Of a stretch of 64,000 nucleotides of DNA, positions 26,916 to 35,708 are shown one piece after another. This stretch comes from Sphingobium cupriresistens (GTDB taxonomy: Bacteria > Pseudomonadota > Alphaproteobacteria > Sphingomonadales > Sphingomonadaceae), in NCBI RefSeq assembly GCF_004152865.1, contig NZ_SEOO01000001.1, forward strand, positions 1-64,000, given 5' to 3'. The notes under the pieces were generated by a model, which did not search any database, was not told where the DNA came from, and saw nothing but the letters and a program-made list of their open reading frames with translations. Numbering within the stretch: position 1 is the stretch's first letter; each line of letters starts with the position of its first letter. A program made the translations under genes and the position numbers.

Positions 26916-27004
26916 GGACGCGCTCTACCGCAGCGTGGCGCGGGGCGCAAATGCCAGACGGGCCGGAGCGGTATGACGCGCCGACCCGGCTCGCGCCGTC
27001 ATGG

Positions 27005-29440
27005 TCAGAACGAAACTTTGATCGTGCCGCCCCAGGTCTGCGGATCGCCGACCTGGCCGGCGATCAGGCCGGTGTTGCCCGGCGCGACCTGCAGATTTTC
27101 GATATAGTCGACGTCGAAGGCGTTGCGGACCCAGCCGAAGATGTCGAACCCTTCGCCGCGGAACCCGGCGCGGAAGTTGGTGAGGGCATAGCCCTTCACG
27201 TCGGTATAGATGGACGGCGAGGCGTTGCTGTTCCAATGGGAACGGTAATTGCCGTCCACGCCCAGATAGGCCTGGCCTTCCTTCGCCAGCAGCGTGACCG
27301 GAATGTTATATTCTGCGCCGTAGGAGAAGGCCCATTTCGACACGCCGGGCAGGGTCTGGCCGGAAATGTCGCACTGGCGCGGGCTGAGCGCGCCGGGGAC
27401 GCCCGGCTGCGAATAATCCGCCGGCTGTCCCGAAGGCTGCAACGTGCCGCCCGACAATTCGGGCGGGCAGGGGGCGTTGGTGAACTTCTTATATTGGGCG
27501 TCGGTATAGGCGGCATTGGCATAGGCGGTGAAACGGTTGCTGGCGACGATCTTGAAGTCCGCCTCGATCCCCTGCGAGCGCACCCTTTCCGCATTGGCGA
27601 GATAGCCGCGCACCGTCCCGAACTGACCGCCATTCACCGTCGCCTGGAAATTCTTGATGTCGGTGCGGAAGGCGGAGAGGTTGAAGGTCGCCCGGCGATC
27701 CCAGAACTGCGTCTTCAGGCCAATTTCATAATGGTTGACCGATTCCGGCTTCACTGTGCCGGCGTCGTAATTGACTGTATTGTCGGCGTTGAGCGGCAGG
27801 CCGTTCTGGTTGATGCCCAGCGTCTTGAAGCTCTTGGCGTAGGTCGCATAGGCGAGGACGTCGCGGGCGACCTTGTAATTGACGTTGAGATCATAGGTGA
27901 AGTTCCACGCGCTGTCTGACGGCGCGCTGACCTGCGGCTGATAGACGCCGCACTGGGCGGCCAGCACCGATCCGGCGGCAGGCGTGGGGGTGCAACTGAT
28001 GATTGCACCGGCGCCATTGGTGACGATGCGTTCGTAGAAGCCCGACTTCTTGTCATAGTTGAGGCGCGCGCCCGGCTGGATCGTCAGCGCGTCGGTCGCC
28101 TTCCAGCTGACCTGCCCGAACAGCGCGACGCTGGTGCTTTTGAGCCATTGGGTGTTGCTGGCGGTCAGCCCTTCCAGGACGCTGGGATCGTTCGCCAGCG
28201 CGCCGGTCAGGCTCCATTGGCTGGCGGCGCTGCCCTGCTGTTCGGTGCCCTGGGTGTCGATCCGCTGCTTGAAGCCGAACAGGCCGACGACGAAATCGAC
28301 CTTCTCGCTTTCGTAATTGTAGCGAAATTCCTGGCTATACTGGTCCTGCTGCGACGGGTTTTGCGATTTGGCGACGATCGACAGGCCGGTGAAGTCGCGG
28401 TCATTTTCCGGCTTCCAATCCCAGAAGCGCCAGGCGGTGACGGACGTCAACGTGCCGGGGCCGACATTCCAGACCGCCTTGGCCGACACGCCGCCGATCT
28501 TGTTGCCCGCATTCAGGTTGGAATCGAGGTCGCTCAGGCGATCATAGGGGTTGCGGCTGGGCACGACATAATTTTGCGCGACGGCCAGCGCATCATATTG
28601 GCGGGCGAGCGCGCGCTGGGTCTTGCCGACGCGCACGAAGGTCGTGCCGCAACATTCCGGGTCCTGCTTGCTATAGTCGCCCGACAGGGTGATGCTGAAA
28701 TCGTCATTGGGCTTGAACAGCAATTGGCCGCGAATGCCCAAATTATCCTGTTCGTTGATCCAGCGCTGGCTGGTGACATTGTAGAGCGTGCCGCGGCGGG
28801 TGGTCGCGGCGATCGCGATGCGGGCGGCGATCGTGTCGGTCAGCGGACCGGACACGGCGGCCTTGGCCTGCTTGTAATTGAGGTTGCCCACGGTCAGTTC
28901 GGCGCGCCCTTCGAAATCGAAGGTCGGCTGGTTGGTCGTGATGTTGATCGCGCCGGCCGTCGTGTTCTTGCCATAGAGCGTGCCCTGCGGCCCGCGCAGC
29001 ACTTCGACCTGGGCTACATCCAGAAAGTCGAAGGTCGCGGCGGCGACGCGGCTGTTATAGACATCGTCGACATAGATGCCGACGCCCTGTTCGAAGCCGT
29101 CGCTGGTCAGGCCGAACGGCACGCCCAGGCCGCGGATGTTGACCGACGTGTTGCGCGGGTTGGTGGTGTAGACCTGCAAGGTGGGGGCGAGCTGTTGCAG
29201 CTTCACGATGTTGAAATTGCCCGTCGCTTCGATGCTGTCGCCCTTCACGACGGAAATGGCAAGCGGCACTTCCTGCGCGGTTTCCTGTCGGCGACGGGCG
29301 GTGACGACGATCACTTCGCCGCGCACATTGGGTTGCTGGACGTCACCGGCGGCCGGCTGAACCGCATCCTGCGCGAAGGCGCCGGGCGTGATGATGGAAA
29401 CGCCCGCGACGCTCGCGAGCAACAGAAAACGCGCAATCAT
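27005..29440 (-). CDS. TonB-dependent receptor (811 aa)
   Basis: Signal peptide (MIARFLLLASVAGVSIITPGAFA), then a TonB-box-like VIVVTARRR, the plug domain (VPLAISVVKGDSI, NIRGLG, EVLRGPQGTLYGKNTTAGAINITT at about 130-155) and a 22-strand barrel ending with a C-terminal Phe. These proteins import ligands across the outer membrane with TonB energy. The LYGKNTTAGAI form is typical of the large group in sphingomonads, often for organic substrates or siderophores. Paired Cys occur in the barrel (PECCG at about 263; ISC and AQC near 480-495). The ligand is not deducible; downstream YezD and an alpha/beta hydrolase hint at sulfur metabolism but are on a separate unit. Confidence 0.93.
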   Translation of the reverse strand: MIARFLLLASVAGVSIITPGAFAQDAVQPAAGDVQQPNVRGEVIVVTARRRQETAQEVPLAISVVKGDSIEATGNFNIVKLQQLAPTLQVYTTNPRNTSVNIRGLGVPFGLTSDGFEQGVGIYVDDVYNSRVAAATFDFLDVAQVEVLRGPQGTLYGKNTTAGAINITTNQPTFDFEGRAELTVGNLNYKQAKAAVSGPLTDTIAARIAIAATTRRGTLYNVTSQRWINEQDNLGIRGQLLFKPNDDFSITLSGDYSKQDPECCGTTFVRVGKTQRALARQYDALAVAQNYVVPSRNPYDRLSDLDSNLNAGNKIGGVSAKAVWNVGPGTLTSVTAWRFWDWKPENDRDFTGLSIVAKSQNPSQQDQYSQEFRYNYESEKVDFVVGLFGFKQRIDTQGTEQQGSAASQWSLTGALANDPSVLEGLTASNTQWLKSTSVALFGQVSWKATDALTIQPGARLNYDKKSGFYERIVTNGAGAIISCTPTPAAGSVLAAQCGVYQPQVSAPSDSAWNFTYDLNVNYKVARDVLAYATYAKSFKTLGINQNGLPLNADNTVNYDAGTVKPESVNHYEIGLKTQFWDRRATFNLSAFRTDIKNFQATVNGGQFGTVRGYLANAERVRSQGIEADFKIVASNRFTAYANAAYTDAQYKKFTNAPCPPELSGGTLQPSGQPADYSQPGVPGALSPRQCDISGQTLPGVSKWAFSYGAEYNIPVTLLAKEGQAYLGVDGNYRSHWNSNASPSIYTDVKGYALTNFRAGFRGEGFDIFGWVRNAFDVDYIENLQVAPGNTGLIAGQVGDPQTWGGTIKVSF

Positions 29441-29601
29441 GATATTCCCCTTTATCCGGCTGTCCGGTGGTTTCTGATCGCGGCGTTTCCGGTCGTCCGG
29501 TCAAAGCCGATAATAAGGGATGATATGGCAATGCGGCTCACCCCCTGCCGCCTGGACCGCTTGTCGCAGCCCGAAATTCCGTTTCGCCCCCGCCTGATCG
29601 C

Positions 29602-29808
29602 TCAGTTGGTCAGGCGGGTCTTTTCCGTCACGTCGATCTGGACCACCCGCGCGTCATGCACGGTCAGCGTGATCGATCCAAAACGCAGCGCCTCCAGCAC
29701 GCTGCGCACCTTGTCGACGCTGGCGACGACGTCGGGACGCAGCTCCGGGCGAGCGCCGTCGATGCGGGCGTGGCGGAGTTCGATGGGTTTATGTTCGCTC
29801 ATGGGCAC
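29602..29808 (-). CDS. YezD-family small protein (DUF2292) (68 aa)
   Basis: The core VRSVLEALRFGSITLTVHDARVVQIDVTEKTRL is the full YezD/DUF2292 pattern (LRFGSxTxTVxDxxVVQIDxTEKxR). Such proteins are found beside sulfate and sulfonate uptake and cysteine-synthesis genes, though their function is unknown. The start is ATG 29808, with ATG 29802 as an alternative. It lies between the hydrolase terminator and the TonB receptor gene, all on the minus strand; the 160-base gap before the receptor may contain the receptor's own promoter. Confidence 0.8.
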   Translation of the reverse strand: MPMSEHKPIELRHARIDGARPELRPDVVASVDKVRSVLEALRFGSITLTVHDARVVQIDVTEKTRLTN

Positions 29809-29862
29809 CTCTGGTTCCGTCTAATATCTCAACTGTAAAGATAGACAAAAAAGCAAATATTA

Positions 29863-29892
29863 GGGGCGCGCAAGTTTGCCTTGTCGCGCCCC
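29863..29892 (-). terminator. Rho-independent terminator of the alpha/beta hydrolase gene
   Basis: On the minus strand GGGGCGCG and CGCGCCCC form an eight-pair GC stem with a 14-base loop, followed by a T-rich run (TAATATTTGCTTTTTTG). It lies 13 bases past the hydrolase stop and before the YezD start, so the two genes are likely separate transcripts. Confidence 0.75.
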
Positions 29893-29905
29893 TGTGGGGT
29901 GAGCT

Positions 29906-30562
29906 TTAGGGATGCAGCGTCGGGCGCACAGCCTGCGCCATGGGCAGCGCCGGGCGCATCTGGCGCATGGCCGACGCCTGTTCCTGCGCATTGTCGATCA
30001 GCCGTTCGAGCAAGCATTGCCCGAACTGCCAGTCGCCCAAACCCGACTGGGCGTTGATGTGGCCGGCATGACCGGCATCGACAAATTGACTGCCCCAATA
30101 TTTGCCAATGCTATGGGCGCGTTCGAAGAAGATATAGGGATCGTCGCGACTGCCCACCAGGATAGAGGGGAAGGGCAGTTGCGCGCGGGGTGTTGGGCCG
30201 AATCCGCCGATCGTCTCTGGCGTTTCCATCCGGTCGCAATCGGGCGGCGCGACCAGCAGCGCGCCGGTCACCGGCCAGCCATAGGCCTGGCTTTGTAAGG
30301 CGCCCCACCAGGCGACGGCCAGGCAGCCCAGGCTGTGCGCCGCCAATATGACCGGTCCGTTCGCTTCGCGGATGGCGGCGTCGAGCCGCGTCACCCAGGC
30401 ATTGCGGTTGGGGCTGGCCCAGCTGCCCAGGTCCACCCGCTCGCAATCGCCGCGCGTGTCTTCCCAGATTGTCTGCCAGTGGCCCTTCCCGCTATTGTTG
30501 AGGCCGGGGATGGTCAGCACGACCGGTTGGCGCGTGTCACCCGAAAAACCGAATCGCTCCAT
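29906..30562 (-). CDS. RBBP9/YdeN-family alpha/beta hydrolase (218 aa)
   Basis: Family strings are VLTIPGLNNSGKGHWQTIWE (about 15-34), the nucleophile elbow AAHSLGCLAVAWW (Ser near 98), SRDDPY (Asp) and DAGHAGHINAQSGLGDW (catalytic His), giving a complete Ser-Asp-His triad. RBBP9/YdeN proteins are small serine hydrolases of unknown bacterial substrate, often placed near sulfur or sulfonate genes; the adjacent YezD gene fits that pattern. It is cytoplasmic with no signal. The start ATG 30562 gives MERFGFSGD. Confidence 0.88.
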   Translation of the reverse strand: MERFGFSGDTRQPVVLTIPGLNNSGKGHWQTIWEDTRGDCERVDLGSWASPNRNAWVTRLDAAIREANGPVILAAHSLGCLAVAWWGALQSQAYGWPVTGALLVAPPDCDRMETPETIGGFGPTPRAQLPFPSILVGSRDDPYIFFERAHSIGKYWGSQFVDAGHAGHINAQSGLGDWQFGQCLLERLIDNAQEQASAMRQMRPALPMAQAVRPTLHP

Positions 30563-30698
30563 GGTCTGATCCTCATCCTTGCTATCGAGGCTCCGACAAT
30601 AATTCTATTCATCTGGTAGACAATGGGCAAGCGGCGAAATGTGGTGAAATCTAGGCAGCCGGAAAGACGCCATCACAGCGGGATCGTCAACAGCAATG

Positions 30699-30729
30699 CG
30701 GCCGGGCCGGCATGATGCCGGCCCGGCCG
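30699..30729 (-). terminator. Perfect 14-bp hairpin downstream of the PRC-barrel gene
   Basis: Arms CGGCCGGGCCGGCA and TGCCGGCCCGGCCG pair perfectly around TGA. It lies 23 bases past the stop of the leftward PRC-barrel gene, where a terminator is expected, but no strong T run follows on the minus strand, so it may instead be a repeat or a factor-dependent stop. Confidence 0.6.
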
Positions 30730-30751
30730 ATCGGTCACGCCTCCGGACGCC

Positions 30752-31117
30752 TTACCAGGGGTAGATCAGGCCATAATATTGGTAGACGTTGCGACCATAG
30801 CCGTCGTCATAATCGGGACGCTGGTCCGCACCATAACGTGGGGCATTTTCGAGCAGTTGCTTGTCGAGATCGACGACATAGCCATGCTGGCCGGTGTCAT
30901 AGGCCAGCATCGACCAGGGCAGGGGATAATGGTCGTGCCCCATGCCCAGAAAGCCGCCGAAGGACAGCACAGCGTAACGCACCTGGCCGCTGCGCTTGTC
31001 CACCATGAAGTTGGAGATCTTGCCCAGGCGTTCGCCCTGGCGGTTATAGACGGCGGTGCCTTCGACCCGGTCGGAGGCGATAAGGTCGCCATGATTTTCC
31101 ATAGTCAGGTCAGTCAT
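30752..31117 (-). CDS. PRC-barrel domain protein (121 aa)
   Basis: The start is placed at ATG 31117, seven bases after AGGAG; a longer frame to 31201 has no such signal. Residues about 10-75 form a PRC barrel (LIASDRVEGTAVYNRQGERLGKISNFMVDKRSGQVRYAVL), the fold found in photosynthetic reaction-centre H subunits and RimM, here in the stress-associated stand-alone form. The C-terminus is Tyr/Asp-rich. Such proteins are frequent in alphaproteobacteria under general stress control, but their role is not established. It is divergent from the OsmC gene with 89 bases between. Confidence 0.85.
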   Translation of the reverse strand: MTDLTMENHGDLIASDRVEGTAVYNRQGERLGKISNFMVDKRSGQVRYAVLSFGGFLGMGHDHYPLPWSMLAYDTGQHGYVVDLDKQLLENAPRYGADQRPDYDDGYGRNVYQYYGLIYPW

Positions 31118-31206
31118 TGTCATGCTCCTGTGAGAAATGACGCTATGATGATGCAACCATGGGGGACCGCTGGGGTTCCTTTGGCTCATCACAAGGAGCA
31201 TCGCCC

Positions 31207-31638
31207 ATGAAAATCAATCGCAGCGGTTCGGCAGTCTGGACGGGCGGCCTGAAGGACGGGAAGGGCGCCATCTCTACCCAGAGCGGCGCGCTGGACGCCT
31301 ATCCCTATGGTTTTGCGACGCGCTTCGAAGGACAGCCGGGCAGCAACCCGGAGGAATTGATCGCCGCCGCCCACGCCTCCTGCTTTACCATGGCGCTGTC
31401 GCTGATCCTGGGCGAAGCCGGTTTGACGGCCGAGAAGATGGAGACGACAGCGGTCGTGACGCTGGAGAAGCTGGACGACGGTTTCGCCGTGACCGCGAGC
31501 AAGCTGACGCTCAAGGCGACCATCCCCGGCACGGACGATGCGACCTTTCAGGAACTGGCGGGCAAGGCCAAGGCGAATTGCCCGATCTCCAAGTTGCTGA
31601 AGGCCGATATCAGCCTTGAGGCGGAACTGCTGAACTGA
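31207..31638 (+). CDS. osmC: OsmC-family peroxiredoxin (143 aa)
   Basis: Thiol-dependent organic hydroperoxide reductase. It has the two family cysteines in ELIAAAHASCFTMALS (about residue 59) and NCPISKLL (about 125), plus the opening RSGSAVWTGGLKDGKG. The length is standard. Start ATG 31207 follows AAGGAGC. Being divergent from a PRC-barrel gene suggests a shared stress-responsive intergenic promoter; this is an inference. Its 3' end overlaps the convergent EamA transporter gene by 29 bases. Confidence 0.93.
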   Translation: MKINRSGSAVWTGGLKDGKGAISTQSGALDAYPYGFATRFEGQPGSNPEELIAAAHASCFTMALSLILGEAGLTAEKMETTAVVTLEKLDDGFAVTASKLTLKATIPGTDDATFQELAGKAKANCPISKLLKADISLEAELLN

Positions 31639-32527
31639 CGACCGGACGCCTGGCGCGGATATGTTCGCGCCAGGCGATATAGAGGCCGCTGACCACGATC
31701 AGCGCCGCGCCGGCCCAAGTGGTCGCCATTGGCCAATTCTCGCCGATCGCCACGCCCAGCAGGCTGGTCCAGATGATCGTCGTATAATCCATCGGCAGCA
31801 CCACCGACACCGGCGCCCAGCGCAGGGCGGCGGTCAGGCACAGTTGCGCGATGCCGCCGAACAGGCCGATCAACATCAGCAATCCCCATGTCAGCGCATC
31901 ATGCGCCTGCGCGACGAAGGGCATGGCGATGCCCAGCGGGATCATGGACAGGATGGTGAACCAGAACACGACGACGCCCGCCGCTTCGGTCCGGCCCAAT
32001 TCACGCAGCACCAGGCTGACGCTGGCGGTCACCAGCGCGGCGGCGATGGCGACCGCGACGCCCTGGATCGGGAAATGGCCTGCGTCGGGTCGAACGATCA
32101 CCAGCACGCCGAGGAAGCCGACCAGCACCGCGGCCCAGCGATGGATGCCGGTCGCTTCCCGCAAGATCAGCGCCGACAATATCGTGCCGAAGATCGGCAT
32201 GGTGAAGCCGATCGTTGCGGCTTCGGCGGGTGGCAGCAGGATGTAGGACAGGAAATTGAGCAGCATCCCCGTCAGGCCCAGCATCATGCGGCTGGCATGG
32301 ACGCCGATCCGCCGGGTGCGCACGGTGCGCAGGCCGCCCGCCAGCGCGACCCACAGGAGGATCATAGGCAGCGCCAGCGCCTGCCGGTAAAAGAGCGATT
32401 CGACGACATGGACGCCATGTTCGCTCGCCACCCGCACGGTCACGAACATCACCGACAGGCACAGCACGGCGATCAGGCGCAGCCCGATGGCGAAAAGCGG
32501 GCGATGGGGACGGGCAGATGCGGTCAC
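31610..32527 (-). CDS. DMT-superfamily EamA transporter (305 aa)
   Basis: Ten hydrophobic helices in two EamA repeats, with the early VESLFYRQALALPMILLW and AATIGFTMPIFGTILSALILREATGIHRWAAVLVGFLGVLVIV segments and the second-half counterpart VSVVLPMDYTTIIWTSLLGVAIGENW. This matches DMT permeases (RhaT/YdcZ-like drug or metabolite exporters). A GTG at 32527 is used as start. Neighbours do not suggest a substrate. Confidence 0.88.
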   Translation of the reverse strand: MTASARPHRPLFAIGLRLIAVLCLSVMFVTVRVASEHGVHVVESLFYRQALALPMILLWVALAGGLRTVRTRRIGVHASRMMLGLTGMLLNFLSYILLPPAEAATIGFTMPIFGTILSALILREATGIHRWAAVLVGFLGVLVIVRPDAGHFPIQGVAVAIAAALVTASVSLVLRELGRTEAAGVVVFWFTILSMIPLGIAMPFVAQAHDALTWGLLMLIGLFGGIAQLCLTAALRWAPVSVVLPMDYTTIIWTSLLGVAIGENWPMATTWAGAALIVVSGLYIAWREHIRARRPVVSSAVPPQG

Positions 32528-32573
32528 GCCGCCGCCTTAGCCCGGTTGCGCCGTGACGCAACCGGGCCTTTGC

Positions 32574-33383
32574 TTATTTAACCGGCTTGCGGAATTTCAG
32601 CGTCATCCGGTCGCTTTCGCCGATGGCCAGATATTTGTCCTTGTCGACATCCTTCTGGCTGAGCACCGGCGGCAAGGTCCATACGCCCTTGGGCCAGTCG
32701 GCCGTATCCTTGGGATTGGCGTTCACTTCGGACGCGCCGACATAGTCGAAGCCGGCGGCCTGCGCGATGCGGCGGATGGTGGAGACTTTCAGATAGCCGC
32801 TGCTCTTTTCCAGCGCGCTGTCGCGATCTTCGGGCAGGCGATGATCGACCACGCCCAGCGTACCGCCGGGCTTGAGCATGTCGAAAAACGCCTTGAAGGT
32901 CGCGGCCTCGCTCCCGGCCATGACCATGTTATGGACGTTGCGGAAGGTCAGCACGGTGTCGACGCTGCCGGCCGGAATGCTGGCGGCCTCTTCGGGATGG
33001 ACGACCAGCTTCACCTTGTCATAGGCGACCGGATTGGCGGCGAGGAAGCTCTTGTAGCCGTCCAGATAGCGGCCGGTGGGCTGGAGCGCATAGAAAGTGC
33101 CATGGTCGCGCAGCAGCGGCGCCAGGACTTCGCTGTACCAGCCGCCGCTTGGGCTATATTCCACAACTGTCTGACTCGGTGTCACACCGAAGAAGGCGAG
33201 CGTTTCGGCCGGGTGGCGATATGGGTCGCGGGCGACATTTTTGGGCGTGCGGCTGGGCGCAGCGACGGCGGCGGCGATCGGATCCGCCTGGTGGGCGGCG
33301 TGATCGGCATGTTGCGCGGCGAGCGGCAGCAGCGGCATGGCAAGGCCGGTCAGCAACAGGGCAACGCGGGCGAGACGATTCAT
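32574..33383 (-). CDS. Exported class I SAM-dependent methyltransferase-like protein (269 aa)
   Basis: ATG 33383 is preferred because AGAGAGG lies nine bases ahead; ATG 33392 has no spacing. The protein opens with a signal peptide (RVALLLTGLAMPLLPLAAQ) and a His-rich HADHAAHQADP stretch, then a Rossmann-type methyltransferase with TVVEYSPSGGWYSEVLAPLL (motif I), VDTVLTFRNVHNM and LKPGGTLGVVDHR. Methyltransferases are normally cytosolic because SAM is, so the apparent export is odd, though this family (predicted methyltransferases with signal peptides) is widespread in sphingomonads and xanthomonads. The substrate and true location are unknown. Confidence 0.82.
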   Translation of the reverse strand: MNRLARVALLLTGLAMPLLPLAAQHADHAAHQADPIAAAVAAPSRTPKNVARDPYRHPAETLAFFGVTPSQTVVEYSPSGGWYSEVLAPLLRDHGTFYALQPTGRYLDGYKSFLAANPVAYDKVKLVVHPEEAASIPAGSVDTVLTFRNVHNMVMAGSEAATFKAFFDMLKPGGTLGVVDHRLPEDRDSALEKSSGYLKVSTIRRIAQAAGFDYVGASEVNANPKDTADWPKGVWTLPPVLSQKDVDKDKYLAIGESDRMTLKFRKPVK

Positions 33384-33495
33384 CGGGGGCATCCTCTCTT
33401 TTCAGGGAGAGGGTGATGTGCCGGTCCCTTGCGCCGGGCGCAAGAGGGCGGCGGGGACAAATCCCCGCCAGCCACATAATCTTACAGCCAGCCTG

Positions 33496-35025
33496 TCAGA
33501 GACAGGCTTCCAGGAACGGCTGGTCGAAGCCGAACATGCGCGCCTTGTCGAGCGTATAGGGACGCAGGCCCATCGAACGATATTCGCCGATGATCTTCCC
33601 GCTGTCGTCTTCATCATGATATTCGAATTTGAACAGTTCCTGGGTGACGATGACGTCGCCTTCCATGCCGATCACTTCGGTGACGTTGGTGATGCGGCGC
33701 GACCCGTCACGCAGGCGCTTCACCTGGATGATGAGGTCGACCGAATCGGCGATCTGTTTGGAAATGGCTTCCTTGGGGATCTTGATGTCGCCCATCAGGA
33801 TCATGTTTTCCATACGGCCCAGACATTCGCGTGGGCTATTGGCGTGGAGCGTACACATGGACCCGTCATGGCCGGTGTTCATCGCGGCGAGCAGATCGAA
33901 ACATTCCGCGCCACGAATTTCGCCCAGGATGATGCGGTCGGGCCGCATACGCAGGGCGTTCTTGACCAGATCGCCGATGGTGATCGCGCCATGGCCTTCC
34001 AGGTTGGGCGGGCGCGTTTCCAGCGGCAGCCAGTGCGGTTGTTGCAGACGCAGCTCCGCCGCGTCCTCGATCGTCAGCACGCGCTCGCCCGGATCGATCA
34101 TCTTCGACAGGGCATTGAGCATCGTCGTCTTGCCAGACCCCGTACCGCCCGAAATGACCACGTTGAAGCGGCACGCGCCAGCGATCTTCAGCGCCGTCGC
34201 CATCTTCGGGCTCATCGCGCCCCATTGGGCGAGCATGTCGATGGTGATCGGCTTGGCGGAGAATTTACGAATCGATATCGCCGTGCCTTTCAGACTGAGC
34301 GGCGGCACGATGACGTTGACGCGCGAACCGTCGGGCAGGCGGGCGTCGGCCAGTGGCGTGGTCTGGTCGACGCGGCGGCCGACCTTGTTCACGATCCGCT
34401 GCGCGATCTGGAACAGATGCTCCTCGTCGCGGAACTTGATCGGGGCGATGACCAGCTTGCCCTTCTTTTCGATATAGGTCTGTTCCGGCCCGTTCACCAT
34501 GATGTCGGTGATGTCCGGGTCGTTCAGCAATTCTTCGAGCGGGCCAAGGCCCAGCAATTCGTCGACCAGCACCTTTTCCAGCGCGAACTGTTCGCGGCGG
34601 TTGAGCGTCAGCTTAAGTTCCGCCAGCACTTCCATGATGATCGGGCGGAATTCCTCCGCCAGTTCATCCTTGGTCAGTGTCGCCGCAGCTTCCGGGTCGA
34701 CGCGCTCCAGCAGGCGGGGCAGCACCTGCTCCTTGATCTTGTGGACGCTCGCTTCAAATCCCTGCGGCCCGGCGTCGGGCACATGTTCGGCATTGGCGCG
34801 GTCCGACAGGCGGGCCATCGCGTCGGAATTGCGCTGCATCTGGCTGGTTGGGGCCGCCAACGGGTCGAAGGGGACTTCGCCCGGCAGCGACGCGATGTCC
34901 AGGGGCGGGAACTGGTCGCCGCCGCGCGGGGCTTCATCTTTCGGGCTGCCGCCCTGCATCGGGCGGGCAACGCCAAAGCCGGGCTTGATGCCGGCGGGTC
35001 CATTTTTCCGTCCAAAGGCGCTCAT
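33496..35025 (-). CDS. cpaF: CpaF-type secretion ATPase (509 aa)
   Basis: Type II/IV secretion hexameric ATPase that powers Flp/Tad pilus assembly. A disordered N-terminus (about 1-90) precedes the helical region, the N2 domain (about 145-250, with DDITDIMVNGP-type string) and the catalytic domain with Walker A GGTGSGKTT at 293-301, LTIEDAAEL, RPDRIILGEIRGAE (Walker B) and TGHDGSMCTLHANS. The length is typical of CpaF. No other cpa/tad genes flank it here: a methyltransferase gene lies downstream and an unrelated operon upstream, so the pilus locus must be elsewhere or the gene has a separate use. Confidence 0.93.
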   Translation of the reverse strand: MSAFGRKNGPAGIKPGFGVARPMQGGSPKDEAPRGGDQFPPLDIASLPGEVPFDPLAAPTSQMQRNSDAMARLSDRANAEHVPDAGPQGFEASVHKIKEQVLPRLLERVDPEAAATLTKDELAEEFRPIIMEVLAELKLTLNRREQFALEKVLVDELLGLGPLEELLNDPDITDIMVNGPEQTYIEKKGKLVIAPIKFRDEEHLFQIAQRIVNKVGRRVDQTTPLADARLPDGSRVNVIVPPLSLKGTAISIRKFSAKPITIDMLAQWGAMSPKMATALKIAGACRFNVVISGGTGSGKTTMLNALSKMIDPGERVLTIEDAAELRLQQPHWLPLETRPPNLEGHGAITIGDLVKNALRMRPDRIILGEIRGAECFDLLAAMNTGHDGSMCTLHANSPRECLGRMENMILMGDIKIPKEAISKQIADSVDLIIQVKRLRDGSRRITNVTEVIGMEGDVIVTQELFKFEYHDEDDSGKIIGEYRSMGLRPYTLDKARMFGFDQPFLEACL

Positions 35026-35123
35026 ATTTCTCCGCCACTATGTTCGCGACAGGCCCGGTCGAAAGGATGGGGACCGGTCCTTGGGATGATGAAGGTGAAT
35101 AAGCTGGAAACTTTGATAAATGC

Positions 35124-35708
35124 CTAATGGCGCGGCGGAGCAGGCTGCGGCGCTGTCACGAAGCGCGGATCGGCCGCAAACCAACTGCCGATCCGCCGTG
35201 CGCTCGACAGCAGTCGGCGGCCCTGCGGCGTCAAGGCGATGCGGCCATCGTCATGCTGGACGATATTCCCCGACAGCGTCTGTTCGCTCATCCGCCGATC
35301 GATCTGATGCAGATCGCCCAGATATTCGCGCACGAACAGTTTCTCCAGCATGGGCGGCGTCAATTGGCCGTCCTGCCGCTCGATTCGGGCCAGCAGAAAC
35401 ATGGTGATCGATCGGTCGAATGTGACCGGGAAGACGATCAGGAAACTGATGTTAAACGCCAGCGAGAGCGCGACAGCGCCGACCCCGGTGGACAGGTCGA
35501 GCGCGGTTATGCGCCGCGCCGCGATCGCCAGCAACAGGCCCAGCAGCAACGCGCCGATGAAGGCGATCAGCACGCCGCGGTAGAAGAGCAGCGGGATCGC
35601 GCCTAGCAGCGGCGACGCGATCAGCGCCAGATAGAGGAGGAAACCGCCGATCAGCACCAGCAGATAGATGAGGGCCAAGCCGCCCAGACGACGCAGAGTT
35701 TCCGTCAT
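35124..35708 (-). CDS. Membrane protein with C-terminal winged-helix-like domain (194 aa)
   Basis: The ATG at 35708 overlaps the stop of the upstream gene (ATGA), so the two are co-translated. Three hydrophobic helices (about 10-32, 40-58, 70-95) are followed by a soluble part from about 100: FVREYLGDLHQIDRRMSEQTLSGNIVQHDDGRIALTPQGRRLL, whose helix-turn-strand pattern and LTPQGRRL ending resemble the winged-helix wing of PadR/MarR-type domains. A membrane-tethered domain of this kind could bind DNA or a partner protein; no family is recognised. Gene start and coding status are well supported by coupling. Confidence 0.75.
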   Translation of the reverse strand: MTETLRRLGGLALIYLLVLIGGFLLYLALIASPLLGAIPLLFYRGVLIAFIGALLLGLLLAIAARRITALDLSTGVGAVALSLAFNISFLIVFPVTFDRSITMFLLARIERQDGQLTPPMLEKLFVREYLGDLHQIDRRMSEQTLSGNIVQHDDGRIALTPQGRRLLSSARRIGSWFAADPRFVTAPQPAPPRH

